The notes under the pieces are model-generated. The model saw only the letters and a list, made by a program, of their open reading frames with translations. It had not been told where the DNA came from and did not search any database. Shown piece by piece: positions 1 to 6,496 of a stretch of DNA of 16,623 nt. Position 1 is the first letter of the stretch. Each line of letters opens with the position of its first letter. The stretch lies in the NCBI GenBank assembly GCA_026985515.1, contig JALSQH010000065.1, forward strand, positions 1 through 16,623, written 5' to 3'. The position numbers and the translations under genes are program-made. Source of the DNA: a bacterium. Lineage in GTDB: Bacteria; JALSQH01.

Positions 1-1006
1 CCGGAGAAATTGCTTCTATCATAGTTTGATCAGTATTCTTTAAAAGGTAAAACAATCTAAATCCTACATAATTATTCTGGTCTTTAGCAGGCAAATTGTT
101 ACTCATTCCCGTCGACATCATCAATAAATCTCCCCATAAATGAAGATCAATTAAGGAAGGTGTAACTCCTCTCACATCATCTTCCTTATCTAATAATGTG
201 ATTCTACTATTTTTATACTCAAAAATAAAAAAAGTTGACTCATTAAGCACGTATATCCGATATATATCCTGACCCTTTTCATCTTTCCCAAAATACTCCG
301 CATAAAATTTATCAGGAGTATAATCCACAATCTTTGTTTCCTCATTTGCAAAATTACAGTATACTCCATTTTTATCAAACCTTGTATAACATCCTACCAG
401 ATGACTATCCTTTATCTGCACCGGGAAAAACTTCTTTATCCATTGGGGGAGTTTTGCCACCCTCCAATCACAAATATTGTCAGGAGAAACATAAAAAAAG
501 TAGTTATTTTCACTTTGAAAAGCATACACAGATAATACTGGCGAATCAAAATCCCAAAAAGGAATAAATTTAATCTTCAAATTTCCAGCAAGACTTTTAC
601 CAAACAACTCTACTTCCTTCACCTTCCCCGAAGATGTCTTATAAACAAGTCTTAATGACAAAATCCCTATTACACCTTTACCAATCCTGAAAAAACCAAT
701 TGATTCAGACACCGGATAATCATATTCAAGGGAGGTGCCAAAACTACTTATTTTAGATAATGCATCTTCAACCCTTTCATCTCCCCAGAATGTCACTGGA
801 GTAAAATAAAACTTTGCTGACATTATATTTTTCATCTTTTCCATCGATTCAGGATAAATAACTATTCCATCATCTACAAATTCAATCAGAAAAGGATTAG
901 GAATCTCCTCAGATTCCTGATGAGTTATTCTCTCCTTTTGGGAACAGAAAGGAAATAAAAATAAAAACAAAAACACAACTATAAATACTATCTCTTTTTT
1001 TCTCAT
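1..1006 (-). CDS. putative lipoprotein, unknown function, 3' end outside window
   Basis: The frame is open from ATG at 1006 to the left edge (335 codons), so this is a partial gene. The N-terminus (MRKKEIVFIVVFLFLFLFPF then Cys21) is a charged start followed by a long hydrophobic core ending at cysteine, as in lipoproteins; the lipobox (F-P-F-C) is imperfect. The rest is rich in Phe, Tyr and beta-strand-like segments, and I recognise no family. The start is three bases after the TGA of the upstream large gene, and in the same frame as it, so the two are surely cotranscribed. The signal peptide argues for a separate protein rather than stop-codon readthrough. It is probably an envelope partner of the upstream Cys-rich protein, by position only. 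Confidence 0.8.
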   Translation of the reverse strand, partial: MRKKEIVFIVVFLFLFLFPFCSQKERITHQESEEIPNPFLIEFVDDGIVIYPESMEKMKNIMSAKFYFTPVTFWGDERVEDALSKISSFGTSLEYDYPVSESIGFFRIGKGVIGILSLRLVYKTSSGKVKEVELFGKSLAGNLKIKFIPFWDFDSPVLSVYAFQSENNYFFYVSPDNICDWRVAKLPQWIKKFFPVQIKDSHLVGCYTRFDKNGVYCNFANEETKIVDYTPDKFYAEYFGKDEKGQDIYRIYVLNESTFFIFEYKNSRITLLDKEDDVRGVTPSLIDLHLWGDLLMMSTGMSNNLPAKDQNNYVGFRLFYLLKNTDQTMIEAISP

Positions 1007-1009
1007 TGC

Positions 1010-2941
1010 TCATTGTCCCAGTTTTATCTTCTCAATTCTAACCCCCCTTAAACCTGAAAATAACACCGTTGAATCTACTCCTTTAATCGCCCCATTTAGT
1101 CCATCCCACAAATCATTTATGATTCCTCCTACCACTTTAATTGCAGCTTCGCATCCGCCTGAGTAATGGAGACCATTATAAAAAATATTACAATGTTCCC
1201 AATTAAGATGAGCATTATCAAAATAACGAGGATAAAGCCGCATCCCAATTCCAAAAACCTTTTGTCTATCGCTCGTATTACCCCACATAAAGACCGGATA
1301 TAAGTATCCAAAATGTGAACCATTTTGCTCCGGTCTCTCGTAAATCAAAATAGTTCCATCTATTACGCCTAAAATTTTAGGCGTCTTATTGCCAATCCTG
1401 GGACCAAAAACAATTCTACCTTTTCTAATTCCCTTATAACTTTTTATTCCAATAGTAAAATCATCATATACTTCAAGTCCAAATGGCAGCCTTATTCTTA
1501 TACCCTTCACATCCCATTTGTCAGGATAATTAGTTATATCTTCCGGAAAAATTAGCTTATCTGGATAACCAGGAGGTGGAACTAAATAAATAGGGAGATC
1601 ATTTTCTTTGATCTTTTTAAGAAAACCAAGCATTTTATCTACAATTCTTTCTTTAAAACTCTCAAACCCTGAGATAGAACACCCCATCACATCTACATGC
1701 ATGGGTTCTAACTTGAACTGGCCTGAATAACACCTCTTCTCAGATTTTGAATAAAGCAAGCCACCTACAGCAATATTATCTATGTCACAATCATATTTAC
1801 ATCCTGTTTCTTCATCTGTGGCTTTGCATGAATAATCATATACAACCCTGGCATATACTGCCCTATCCCTCTTTCCGTACATGCAATGATAATGCCTATA
1901 ACCACCAAAGTAATTGATCCAACACGAATCTTCTCCCGAGACAGGAAAACATTCTTTAACGCAATTTTCTACTTTATTATACCAGGTGCCTATACTGTTA
2001 ATTTTTACATTCTCAAATTGCTCTGGAACTTCTTCTTTCCAGAAATGCTCCCACTTATAAACTAGTAGATCCGATTTATATACTGTTTCCTCCACGATTC
2101 CGAAATTCTTAAATACCGCCTCAAACCAATTTGAGTAATTATCCTTATCAGGAATATCTGCCTGTTCATACCTATCACTCGTAAAATTATAATCCTTCAA
2201 TGTATCCACATCTTTTTCTATGTTTAAGAAGGGCCTAAATATTCCTATCCTATATAAAGGTATTGTCAAATAAGTATAAACCGGCATATCCTCTCCGCAA
2301 GCACCATTGGGGCGCCTAATCTTTATATATTTACTTCCTAAATTTATTGTATCGCTTACATAAGTATCATTTAAAACTTCATGACTTACATATAGTTTTG
2401 TTCCTTTTAAATTACCATCTTCAACCTCTAATGAGCTTAAAAGATTATAAACGATGTCCATTACCCTTCGTGTAAGCGCCCAATATTCTTTGTCCCAGAT
2501 CCTGGTAGATGATGTGGGAAATTTTTCACTAAGATATTTCACATAGGGAGCCAAGTTCTTAATACCAATTACCGATTGAATGGCGTCTGTTATCATACTT
2601 GAAGAGAAACTAAAATTATCTGTATGTACCACAGGTAATAAGTTAATCTGGTAAAACAAATCCTTTAAGCTATCAGAATGAGGAGCTATTATATCATACG
2701 AGTCTATCTTATAAGCTCCGAACAGAGAGAAATCTTCTTTTGAATCAACTATTCTTCTCTTTAAATTGTTATCAGTTCTAGATATTGGATACAAATAAAG
2801 ACCCTTCAAATCTTCAGGCATATTAAGTAACCCGTCCTTCAGAAAAAAAGTATTAAACAATCTTAAATATTCTGCTAAATTCTCAACAAACTCTTCACCT
2901 TTAGTTAATGCAGGTCTCACCTCATAATCCACTATTACCAT
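1010..2941 (-). CDS. large Cys-rich hypothetical protein (probably the C-terminal part of a split gene)
   Basis: This intact 643-codon frame matches no family I recognise. About a dozen cysteines lie in the middle and C-terminal parts, densest around residues 320-420 (for example NCVKEC, GCKYDC), as in disulfide-bonded exported proteins. Yet the annotated ATG has neither a signal peptide nor a clear ribosome-binding site. Its first residues (MVIVDYEV) align by eye with an internal part of the degraded gene at 5061-6334. The frame immediately upstream (2947-3456) aligns with the preceding part of that gene. I therefore infer that this ORF and 2947-3456 were one gene, separated by a -1 frame change near 2941-2950. 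Residues 41-115 share LP/MP...P, G-Y-x-(I/L)-D and H-T-(N/D)-x...FS-x-S patterns with the degraded copy. A genuine separate cistron remains possible. Confidence 0.75.
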   Translation of the reverse strand: MVIVDYEVRPALTKGEEFVENLAEYLRLFNTFFLKDGLLNMPEDLKGLYLYPISRTDNNLKRRIVDSKEDFSLFGAYKIDSYDIIAPHSDSLKDLFYQINLLPVVHTDNFSFSSSMITDAIQSVIGIKNLAPYVKYLSEKFPTSSTRIWDKEYWALTRRVMDIVYNLLSSLEVEDGNLKGTKLYVSHEVLNDTYVSDTINLGSKYIKIRRPNGACGEDMPVYTYLTIPLYRIGIFRPFLNIEKDVDTLKDYNFTSDRYEQADIPDKDNYSNWFEAVFKNFGIVEETVYKSDLLVYKWEHFWKEEVPEQFENVKINSIGTWYNKVENCVKECFPVSGEDSCWINYFGGYRHYHCMYGKRDRAVYARVVYDYSCKATDEETGCKYDCDIDNIAVGGLLYSKSEKRCYSGQFKLEPMHVDVMGCSISGFESFKERIVDKMLGFLKKIKENDLPIYLVPPPGYPDKLIFPEDITNYPDKWDVKGIRIRLPFGLEVYDDFTIGIKSYKGIRKGRIVFGPRIGNKTPKILGVIDGTILIYERPEQNGSHFGYLYPVFMWGNTSDRQKVFGIGMRLYPRYFDNAHLNWEHCNIFYNGLHYSGGCEAAIKVVGGIINDLWDGLNGAIKGVDSTVLFSGLRGVRIEKIKLGQ

Positions 2942-2946
2942 ATCAC

Positions 2947-3456
2947 TTACCGTATCACTTCCATTACTCCCCTAAATGTACCGGGATCCCACTTGCCATT
3001 TTTAAATCCATTATCATTGAACCACTCTATCCTCTCCTGATTGAGATCTCTGGTGCGCTTTATCACCACAAGATAATATCCATCCTCCGGAAAATCAAGT
3101 TTAAACCAGGCTCCATTCCTCCCATCAGGCAACTCCTCATCTGGATTCTTAAACTCAAGTTCCGCTTTAGTAAACTTAAATGTCCTCCACTCCATCTTAC
3201 TTTCTGGATCTGGAGTAAACAATTCCACCCTCGAATCAGGGAAAAGAGTCAACTTTTCCAGCATAGACTCCGATAAAATATCCTTTATTTTAACTGATTC
3301 CTCTTTCAATTTCCTTATCCCAACAACATAATAGTCACACACATCCACATCTTCCCTGTCACACTCAGAGGGTATATTACCCACTTCGAATGTTATCTGG
3401 CCATCATAGCTGTCTATCATGGGCAATAATTCAAAATTGTTCGCATTAACCAGCAC
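2947..3456 (-). CDS. hypothetical protein, probably the N-terminal part of the split large gene
   Basis: This 169-codon frame begins at GTG 3456, with a GAGGGA stretch just upstream that could serve as ribosome-binding site. The frame stays open upstream to 3522 with protein-like sequence, so the true 5' end is uncertain. It has no signal peptide. Residues about 115-165 (GAWFKLDFPEDGYYLVVIKR, then WF...NG...P..) read like a beta-rich extracellular domain. The WF-G-P-(V/I) pattern near the C-terminus matches residues about 58-80 of the 5450-5890 fragment. The stop lies five bases before the ATG of the next frame, which is in the -1 register. Either the two are coupled genes or this is the front of a gene now broken by a one-base loss; I favour the second. 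Confidence 0.55.
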   Translation of the reverse strand: MLVNANNFELLPMIDSYDGQITFEVGNIPSECDREDVDVCDYYVVGIRKLKEESVKIKDILSESMLEKLTLFPDSRVELFTPDPESKMEWRTFKFTKAELEFKNPDEELPDGRNGAWFKLDFPEDGYYLVVIKRTRDLNQERIEWFNDNGFKNGKWDPGTFRGVMEVIR

Positions 3457-3652
3457 AAATCCCTCAAAGTTATTGAGATAACTACGTTTATATACTACTG
3501 CAGGGCTCCTTTTTATGTCAACTTATACAACATGCATATCTCTATTATCGTCTCTGAATATTTATTTAACATTGCTTACACCGAAATGATTGAGGTGGGA
3601 AATATGTAAATTTCTGACGCCGAGGAAGAGTTGGTTCATCAAATTCCATCTT

Positions 3653-4726
3653 TTATTCCCTACCCGTATGTCTTGCATCGTGTCTGAACATGGGCCAGGG
3701 AGAATCGGCAAGGCCTTTTGAAGAAGTGTAGATTGCGTAGAGGGAACCATCCTGGCCAGCAACGTAAATGATTCCGTCCCTATCTATCACAGGGGATGAA
3801 AAAGTAAAAAATTCAATTTTTTCATGTATACTATACGTCCACTCTAACTTTCCATCAGGACTGATGGCATAAACTACATAAGATACTACAGAACTAATGT
3901 AAATTGTACCATCCTTCCCCACAACAGGAGAAGAAAATATTTCACAATCACCATCCGAACAAATTCTATTTTTCCATTTAAGTGATCCATCCTGATTAAT
4001 AGCATAAAAATTACCTCCCATATCACCAATATATATAGTTCCATCCGATCCTATTACCGGTGAAGAGATAATTCCATCAATCTTCCCAAAAACAAATTTT
4101 TCAGATAAATCTTGGTTAATGGCATAAAGATAATCACCAGAACCTATATATATTGTTCCATCCTCATCTATTATAGGAGAGGAAACAATCTCTCCCAGTG
4201 TCTCATACATCCATTTCAGAGTCCCATCAGGATTAACGGCATAAAGATAATGATCTTTTGAACCCACATATATAGTCCCATCTTTCCCTATAGCAGGAGA
4301 TGAATAAATTTCGTCGCCTGTTTCTACCTTCCATTTCAATGTTCCATCAGGATTAATAGCATAAAGGAAGTGATCGCATGAACCAACATAAACTGTGCCA
4401 TCTTTCCCTATTGCTGGAGAAGACCAGATACTACCATCTGTTTTATACTTCCATTCTAAAGTACCAGTGGATTTGATCGCATAAAGATAATGATCACTTG
4501 ATCCAACATATATAATACCTTCTTCACTAACTGCAGGTGACGACCATATCCAATTGCTGGTAGAGAACTCCCACTCTATTCTTCCATCAGGATTAATTGC
4601 AATAACTGCATTGCCGCTGGAACCTATGATACTACCATCAGGTGTTAGCAATAAAGAAGAATCACCTCTTTCAAAATCAATTATCCATTTGGGCACACCA
4701 TCCTTACTGACATAGTTCTCCCGCAA
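3653..4726 (-). CDS. PQQ-type (WD40-like) beta-propeller protein, probable C-terminal part of a fn3-propeller lipoprotein
   Basis: Eight repeats of about 40 residues have the pattern (I)WSSPAIGKDGTVYVGS...LYAINPDGTLKW, which is the PQQ/quinoprotein-like propeller repeat. At this level the repeat indicates a scaffold or binding propeller, not necessarily a PQQ enzyme. The protein ends in SPWPMFRHDARHTGR, a tail or linker motif commonly seen beside such repeats. The first in-frame start is TTG at 4726, which lacks its own ribosome-binding site and signal peptide. A propeller of this sort is normally exported, and the preceding fn3 lipoprotein frame overlaps it by 46 bases in the -1 register. 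One extra base in the GGG near 4730 would join them as ...EKACGENYVSKDGVPKW. I therefore read it as the C-terminal half of one lipoprotein of about 480 residues. Confidence 0.85.
   Translation of the reverse strand: MRENYVSKDGVPKWIIDFERGDSSLLLTPDGSIIGSSGNAVIAINPDGRIEWEFSTSNWIWSSPAVSEEGIIYVGSSDHYLYAIKSTGTLEWKYKTDGSIWSSPAIGKDGTVYVGSCDHFLYAINPDGTLKWKVETGDEIYSSPAIGKDGTIYVGSKDHYLYAVNPDGTLKWMYETLGEIVSSPIIDEDGTIYIGSGDYLYAINQDLSEKFVFGKIDGIISSPVIGSDGTIYIGDMGGNFYAINQDGSLKWKNRICSDGDCEIFSSPVVGKDGTIYISSVVSYVVYAISPDGKLEWTYSIHEKIEFFTFSSPVIDRDGIIYVAGQDGSLYAIYTSSKGLADSPWPMFRHDARHTGRE
3690..4640 (-). repeat. in-gene tandem repeat, about 120-nt period (propeller blades)
   Basis: The blade-encoding DNA is periodic. 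Near-identical stretches reading acata.. then ccatctttcccta start at about 4266, 4386 and 4506, exactly 120 bases (40 codons) apart. More divergent copies continue toward 3690. The central blades are the most alike, consistent with recent internal duplication. Confidence 0.85.
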
Positions 4727-5064
4727 GCTTTTTCACTGGGAGAGGATTCATTTCCATCAATATCAACAGCAGAGACTCTAAAACAGTAAGTCGTAGAAGG
4801 CAATAAAAATGACACAACCAAGTAATTATCAAAAGTAAAAGCTATTTTTTCCCCCAAGCTATTGTATACATTATATCCTTTAACACGTACATTACCTTTA
4901 GAAGGAGACCATATGAGTTTTATCTGGGTAGCAGAAATTCCAGTGGCTACGAGTTCCTCAGGCGGAGAAGGAGGAATGGCTTTTTTCTTTCCTTCACAAG
5001 AATAAAGAAGGAAAACTAACAGAATAATAATGGGCACACAACTGGAATAAAATTTGTATCTCAA
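4681..5064 (-). CDS. fibronectin type III lipoprotein fragment, N-terminal part of the fn3-propeller lipoprotein
   Basis: I chose TTG at 5064 as the start. It is preceded by GGAAAGGGG at suitable spacing, and translation from it gives a clean lipoprotein signal: RYKFYSSCVP, a hydrophobic core, then LLYSC with Cys23. A longer frame to 5118 would spoil the signal peptide. Residues about 32-115 form a fibronectin type III domain (PPEELVATGISATQIKLIWS ... YCFRVSAVDIDGNESSPSE). The TTG start overlaps the TGA stop of the upstream degraded gene (TTGA), a translational-coupling arrangement. The frame closes ten codons after the fn3 domain (MSVRMVCPNG). The propeller continues in the -1 frame, so the gene is probably frameshifted rather than naturally this short. 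Confidence 0.7.
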   Translation of the reverse strand: MRYKFYSSCVPIIILLVFLLYSCEGKKKAIPPSPPEELVATGISATQIKLIWSPSKGNVRVKGYNVYNSLGEKIAFTFDNYLVVSFLLPSTTYCFRVSAVDIDGNESSPSEKACGRTMSVRMVCPNG

Positions 5065-5495
5065 AATATACCCCTTTCCAGTATAATTTTCATCATACAT
5101 ATAGGGTGATTGATACATATTTTTGCTGATTTTAATACTGCTTTTTCGCCTCTAAAATCATAATTAAGCTTAACATAATCCCACAGAACACTTCTTAACA
5201 AAATTTGCATTAAATGCGAAATCATTGAATATGATCCTTGAGGCGAATCACTAAATAAATCTTCCGTTCCCTTACATCCCCCAATCTTTAGTTGATCACG
5301 CAAATTCCATACGGGAAAAATTTTTTGACAACTGAGACTGAAAGCATAAGTATGATTGGTATGGTATTGAAATGAATATTGAAAAGAATAAGGAACATTC
5401 TCTCCTTCTGGATATACCATAGGAGCATCTAACTCATAAAGGCCACTAATTATTGAGACAATTTTATTAGTGTCCATGTTCTTAAGAATATCCAC
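5061..5495 (-). pseudogene. fragment 3 (C-terminal) of a degraded secreted-protein gene
   Basis: This 144-codon frame starts only at an internal GTG and overlaps the preceding fragment in the -1 register. Inserting one base in AAAATTTT near 5505 gives a continuous reading of ...PVRLIEKNFVDILKNMD.... Residues 18-29 (GLYELDAPMVYP) and 42-55 (FQYHTNHTYAFSLS) resemble residues 75-87 and 104-115 of the 1010-2941 protein. The frame ends at TGA 5061, which overlaps the TTG start of the fn3 lipoprotein. This suggests the 3' end is genuine and the copy is shorter than its relative. Confidence 0.55.
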
Positions 5496-5890
5496 AAAAT
5501 TTTCTCAATCAATCTTACGGGATAAGGAACGAAAACCGCAATTTTTGGAAGTTCTGTTATATTTTGTGGAAGAGAATATATTATTGAACTATCAATCCCT
5601 TTAAGTCTGGCTTTATTATCTACAATGGCATTCAATAAGGATTTTTTCTTCCCTATGTTAATTAAAATTACTAAGCCAATGTTAGGTGGAAGTGTTTTAT
5701 TTCCCCAAATACTAAACCAACCTACTTCTAAATCATCTTCACTTAAAAATACAGGGAAAGCAAATTTCATATAATCGGTGGGTGAGCCTCCATACTTGGA
5801 ATAATAGTTTTTGTAGATTTCATATAATCCTCTATGCCCTTTCATTTTTATCTCAATACCGGACAATTTACCAACATCTAATATATTCAA
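5450..5890 (-). pseudogene. fragment 2 (middle) of the degraded secreted-protein gene
   Basis: This 146-codon frame has only a TTG at 5890 as a start and no ribosome-binding site. Directly upstream, another frame carries KNDLIGVTGKVIEYI. Removing one base near 5880-5886 joins them as VIEYLDVGKLSGIEIK, so the apparent start is a frame break. The last 15 residues (ILWIFLRTWTLIKLSQ region) are out-of-frame sequence after the next break. No family recognised. The WFSIWGNKTLPPNIGLVILI stretch parallels the C-terminus of the 2947-3456 frame. Confidence 0.5.
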
Positions 5891-6005
5891 TTACTTTGCC
5901 AGTCACACCTATCAAATCATTCTTCTCTGGTTTCAACGCCTAAAATCTGCATCACAACTATTAAAAATCCTCCCTTTTCCCCAGCTTTTTAACAAATTTC
6001 CAAAA

Positions 6006-6334
6006 CTATGAGCCTGACATTAATGTCATACTCGCCCTGAAATACACCTGATCCACATCTTCAGGAGTAATATACGCAGGGGATGGTTCCGCCGTTACCT
6101 CTTTGAAATAAACCCACCTGAAATTCCACTTCTTTCCTCTGTGAAATTTCAAGAAATGCCTTGATAGATGCAGGTCATTAAAATTGAAAAGGGAATCAAC
6201 ACTCAACCCCCCTCTTCCACGATGATGGAACTTCTTACCTGCATGCAGGTCCCAATTTAAAAGCGGGTTAAATAAAAGAATAAATGTTAACAGGAAGGAA
6301 GAGAGTTAACTAATTGGAATTTAATGCTTTTCAT
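6006..6334 (-). pseudogene. fragment 1 (signal peptide and N-terminus) of the degraded secreted-protein gene
   Basis: ATG at 6334 has a strong ribosome-binding site (GGGAGG, six bases upstream) and its own promoter, yet its frame stops after 15 codons (TAA at 6287-6289). Shifting by -1 around 6300-6308 gives MKSIKFQLVN followed by LSSFLLTFILLFNPLLNW. That is a textbook Sec signal peptide, and the frame then continues to TAG at 6006 (VYFRASMTLMSGS). Beyond it, the same frame has stops at 5961, 5958, 5952 and 5940 before protein-like sequence resumes. The signals for expression survive but the coding sequence is broken. A short, intact secreted peptide cannot be excluded if the frameshift is a sequence error. 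Confidence 0.6.
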
Positions 6335-6368
6335 ATCAACCCTCCCGTCAAACAAGTGTTCTATTATT

Positions 6369-6397
6369 CAGATACTACTTTTGGGGTGAAAAGTCAA
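6369..6397 (-). promoter_or_regulatory. sigma70-type promoter for the minus-strand envelope cluster
   Basis: On the minus strand, TTGACT (6397-6392) is followed after 17 bases by TATCTG (6374-6369), about 35 bases upstream of the ATG at 6334. The -35 box is strong and the -10 box is weak. Confidence 0.45.
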
Positions 6398-6409
6398 GAC
6401 ATATTAATG

Positions 6410-6439
6410 ACCCAAACTCTCCAATAAAAAATTTTGGGT
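6410..6439. repeat. 7-bp inverted repeat, possible operator
   Basis: ACCCAAA (6410-6416) and TTTGGGT (6433-6439) are perfect inverted arms whose centres are 23 bp apart. They lie between the two divergent promoters and end four bases before the plus-strand -35 box. A dimeric regulator could bind here. The arms are short, so chance is a serious alternative. Confidence 0.3.
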
Positions 6440-6442
6440 AAT

Positions 6443-6471
6443 TTGCACTGTCTCTTTTTTTAAACTATAAT
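6443..6471 (+). promoter_or_regulatory. sigma70-type promoter of the metabolic operon
   Basis: TTGCAC (6443-6448), a 17-base spacer and a perfect TATAAT (6466-6471) lie just upstream of the first gene of the operon. Its AGGAG ribosome-binding site is at 6486-6490, six bases before ATG 6497. Confidence 0.8.
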
Positions 6472-6496
6472 ACCACAAACCAGAAAGGAGTGGAAA

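Noticed and set aside
190-378. 62-codon minus-strand frame near the left edge
   Set aside because: It is out of frame within the left-edge lipoprotein gene, whose frame is open throughout and starts with a signal peptide.
1004-1012. TGA in frame between the Cys-rich gene and the lipoprotein, suggesting readthrough or selenocysteine
   Set aside because: An ATG follows one codon later with a full lipoprotein signal peptide. No SECIS-like hairpin was noticed, and closely spaced operon genes explain it.
3562-3762. 66-codon minus-strand frame at the 3' end of the propeller gene
   Set aside because: It overlaps the propeller coding sequence in another frame, has no ribosome-binding site and no recognisable features.
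5500-5512. GAAAATTTTG as a programmed -1 frameshift site
   Set aside because: The zero-frame codons (AAA ATT TTG) do not fit the X-XXY-YYZ slippery pattern, and other breaks and stops occur in the same gene, so mutation or sequence error is simpler.
6237-6250. Perfect 14-bp palindrome ACCTGCATGCAGGT
   Set aside because: About one such palindrome is expected by chance in a window of this size, it lies inside the degraded gene, and no second copy was seen.
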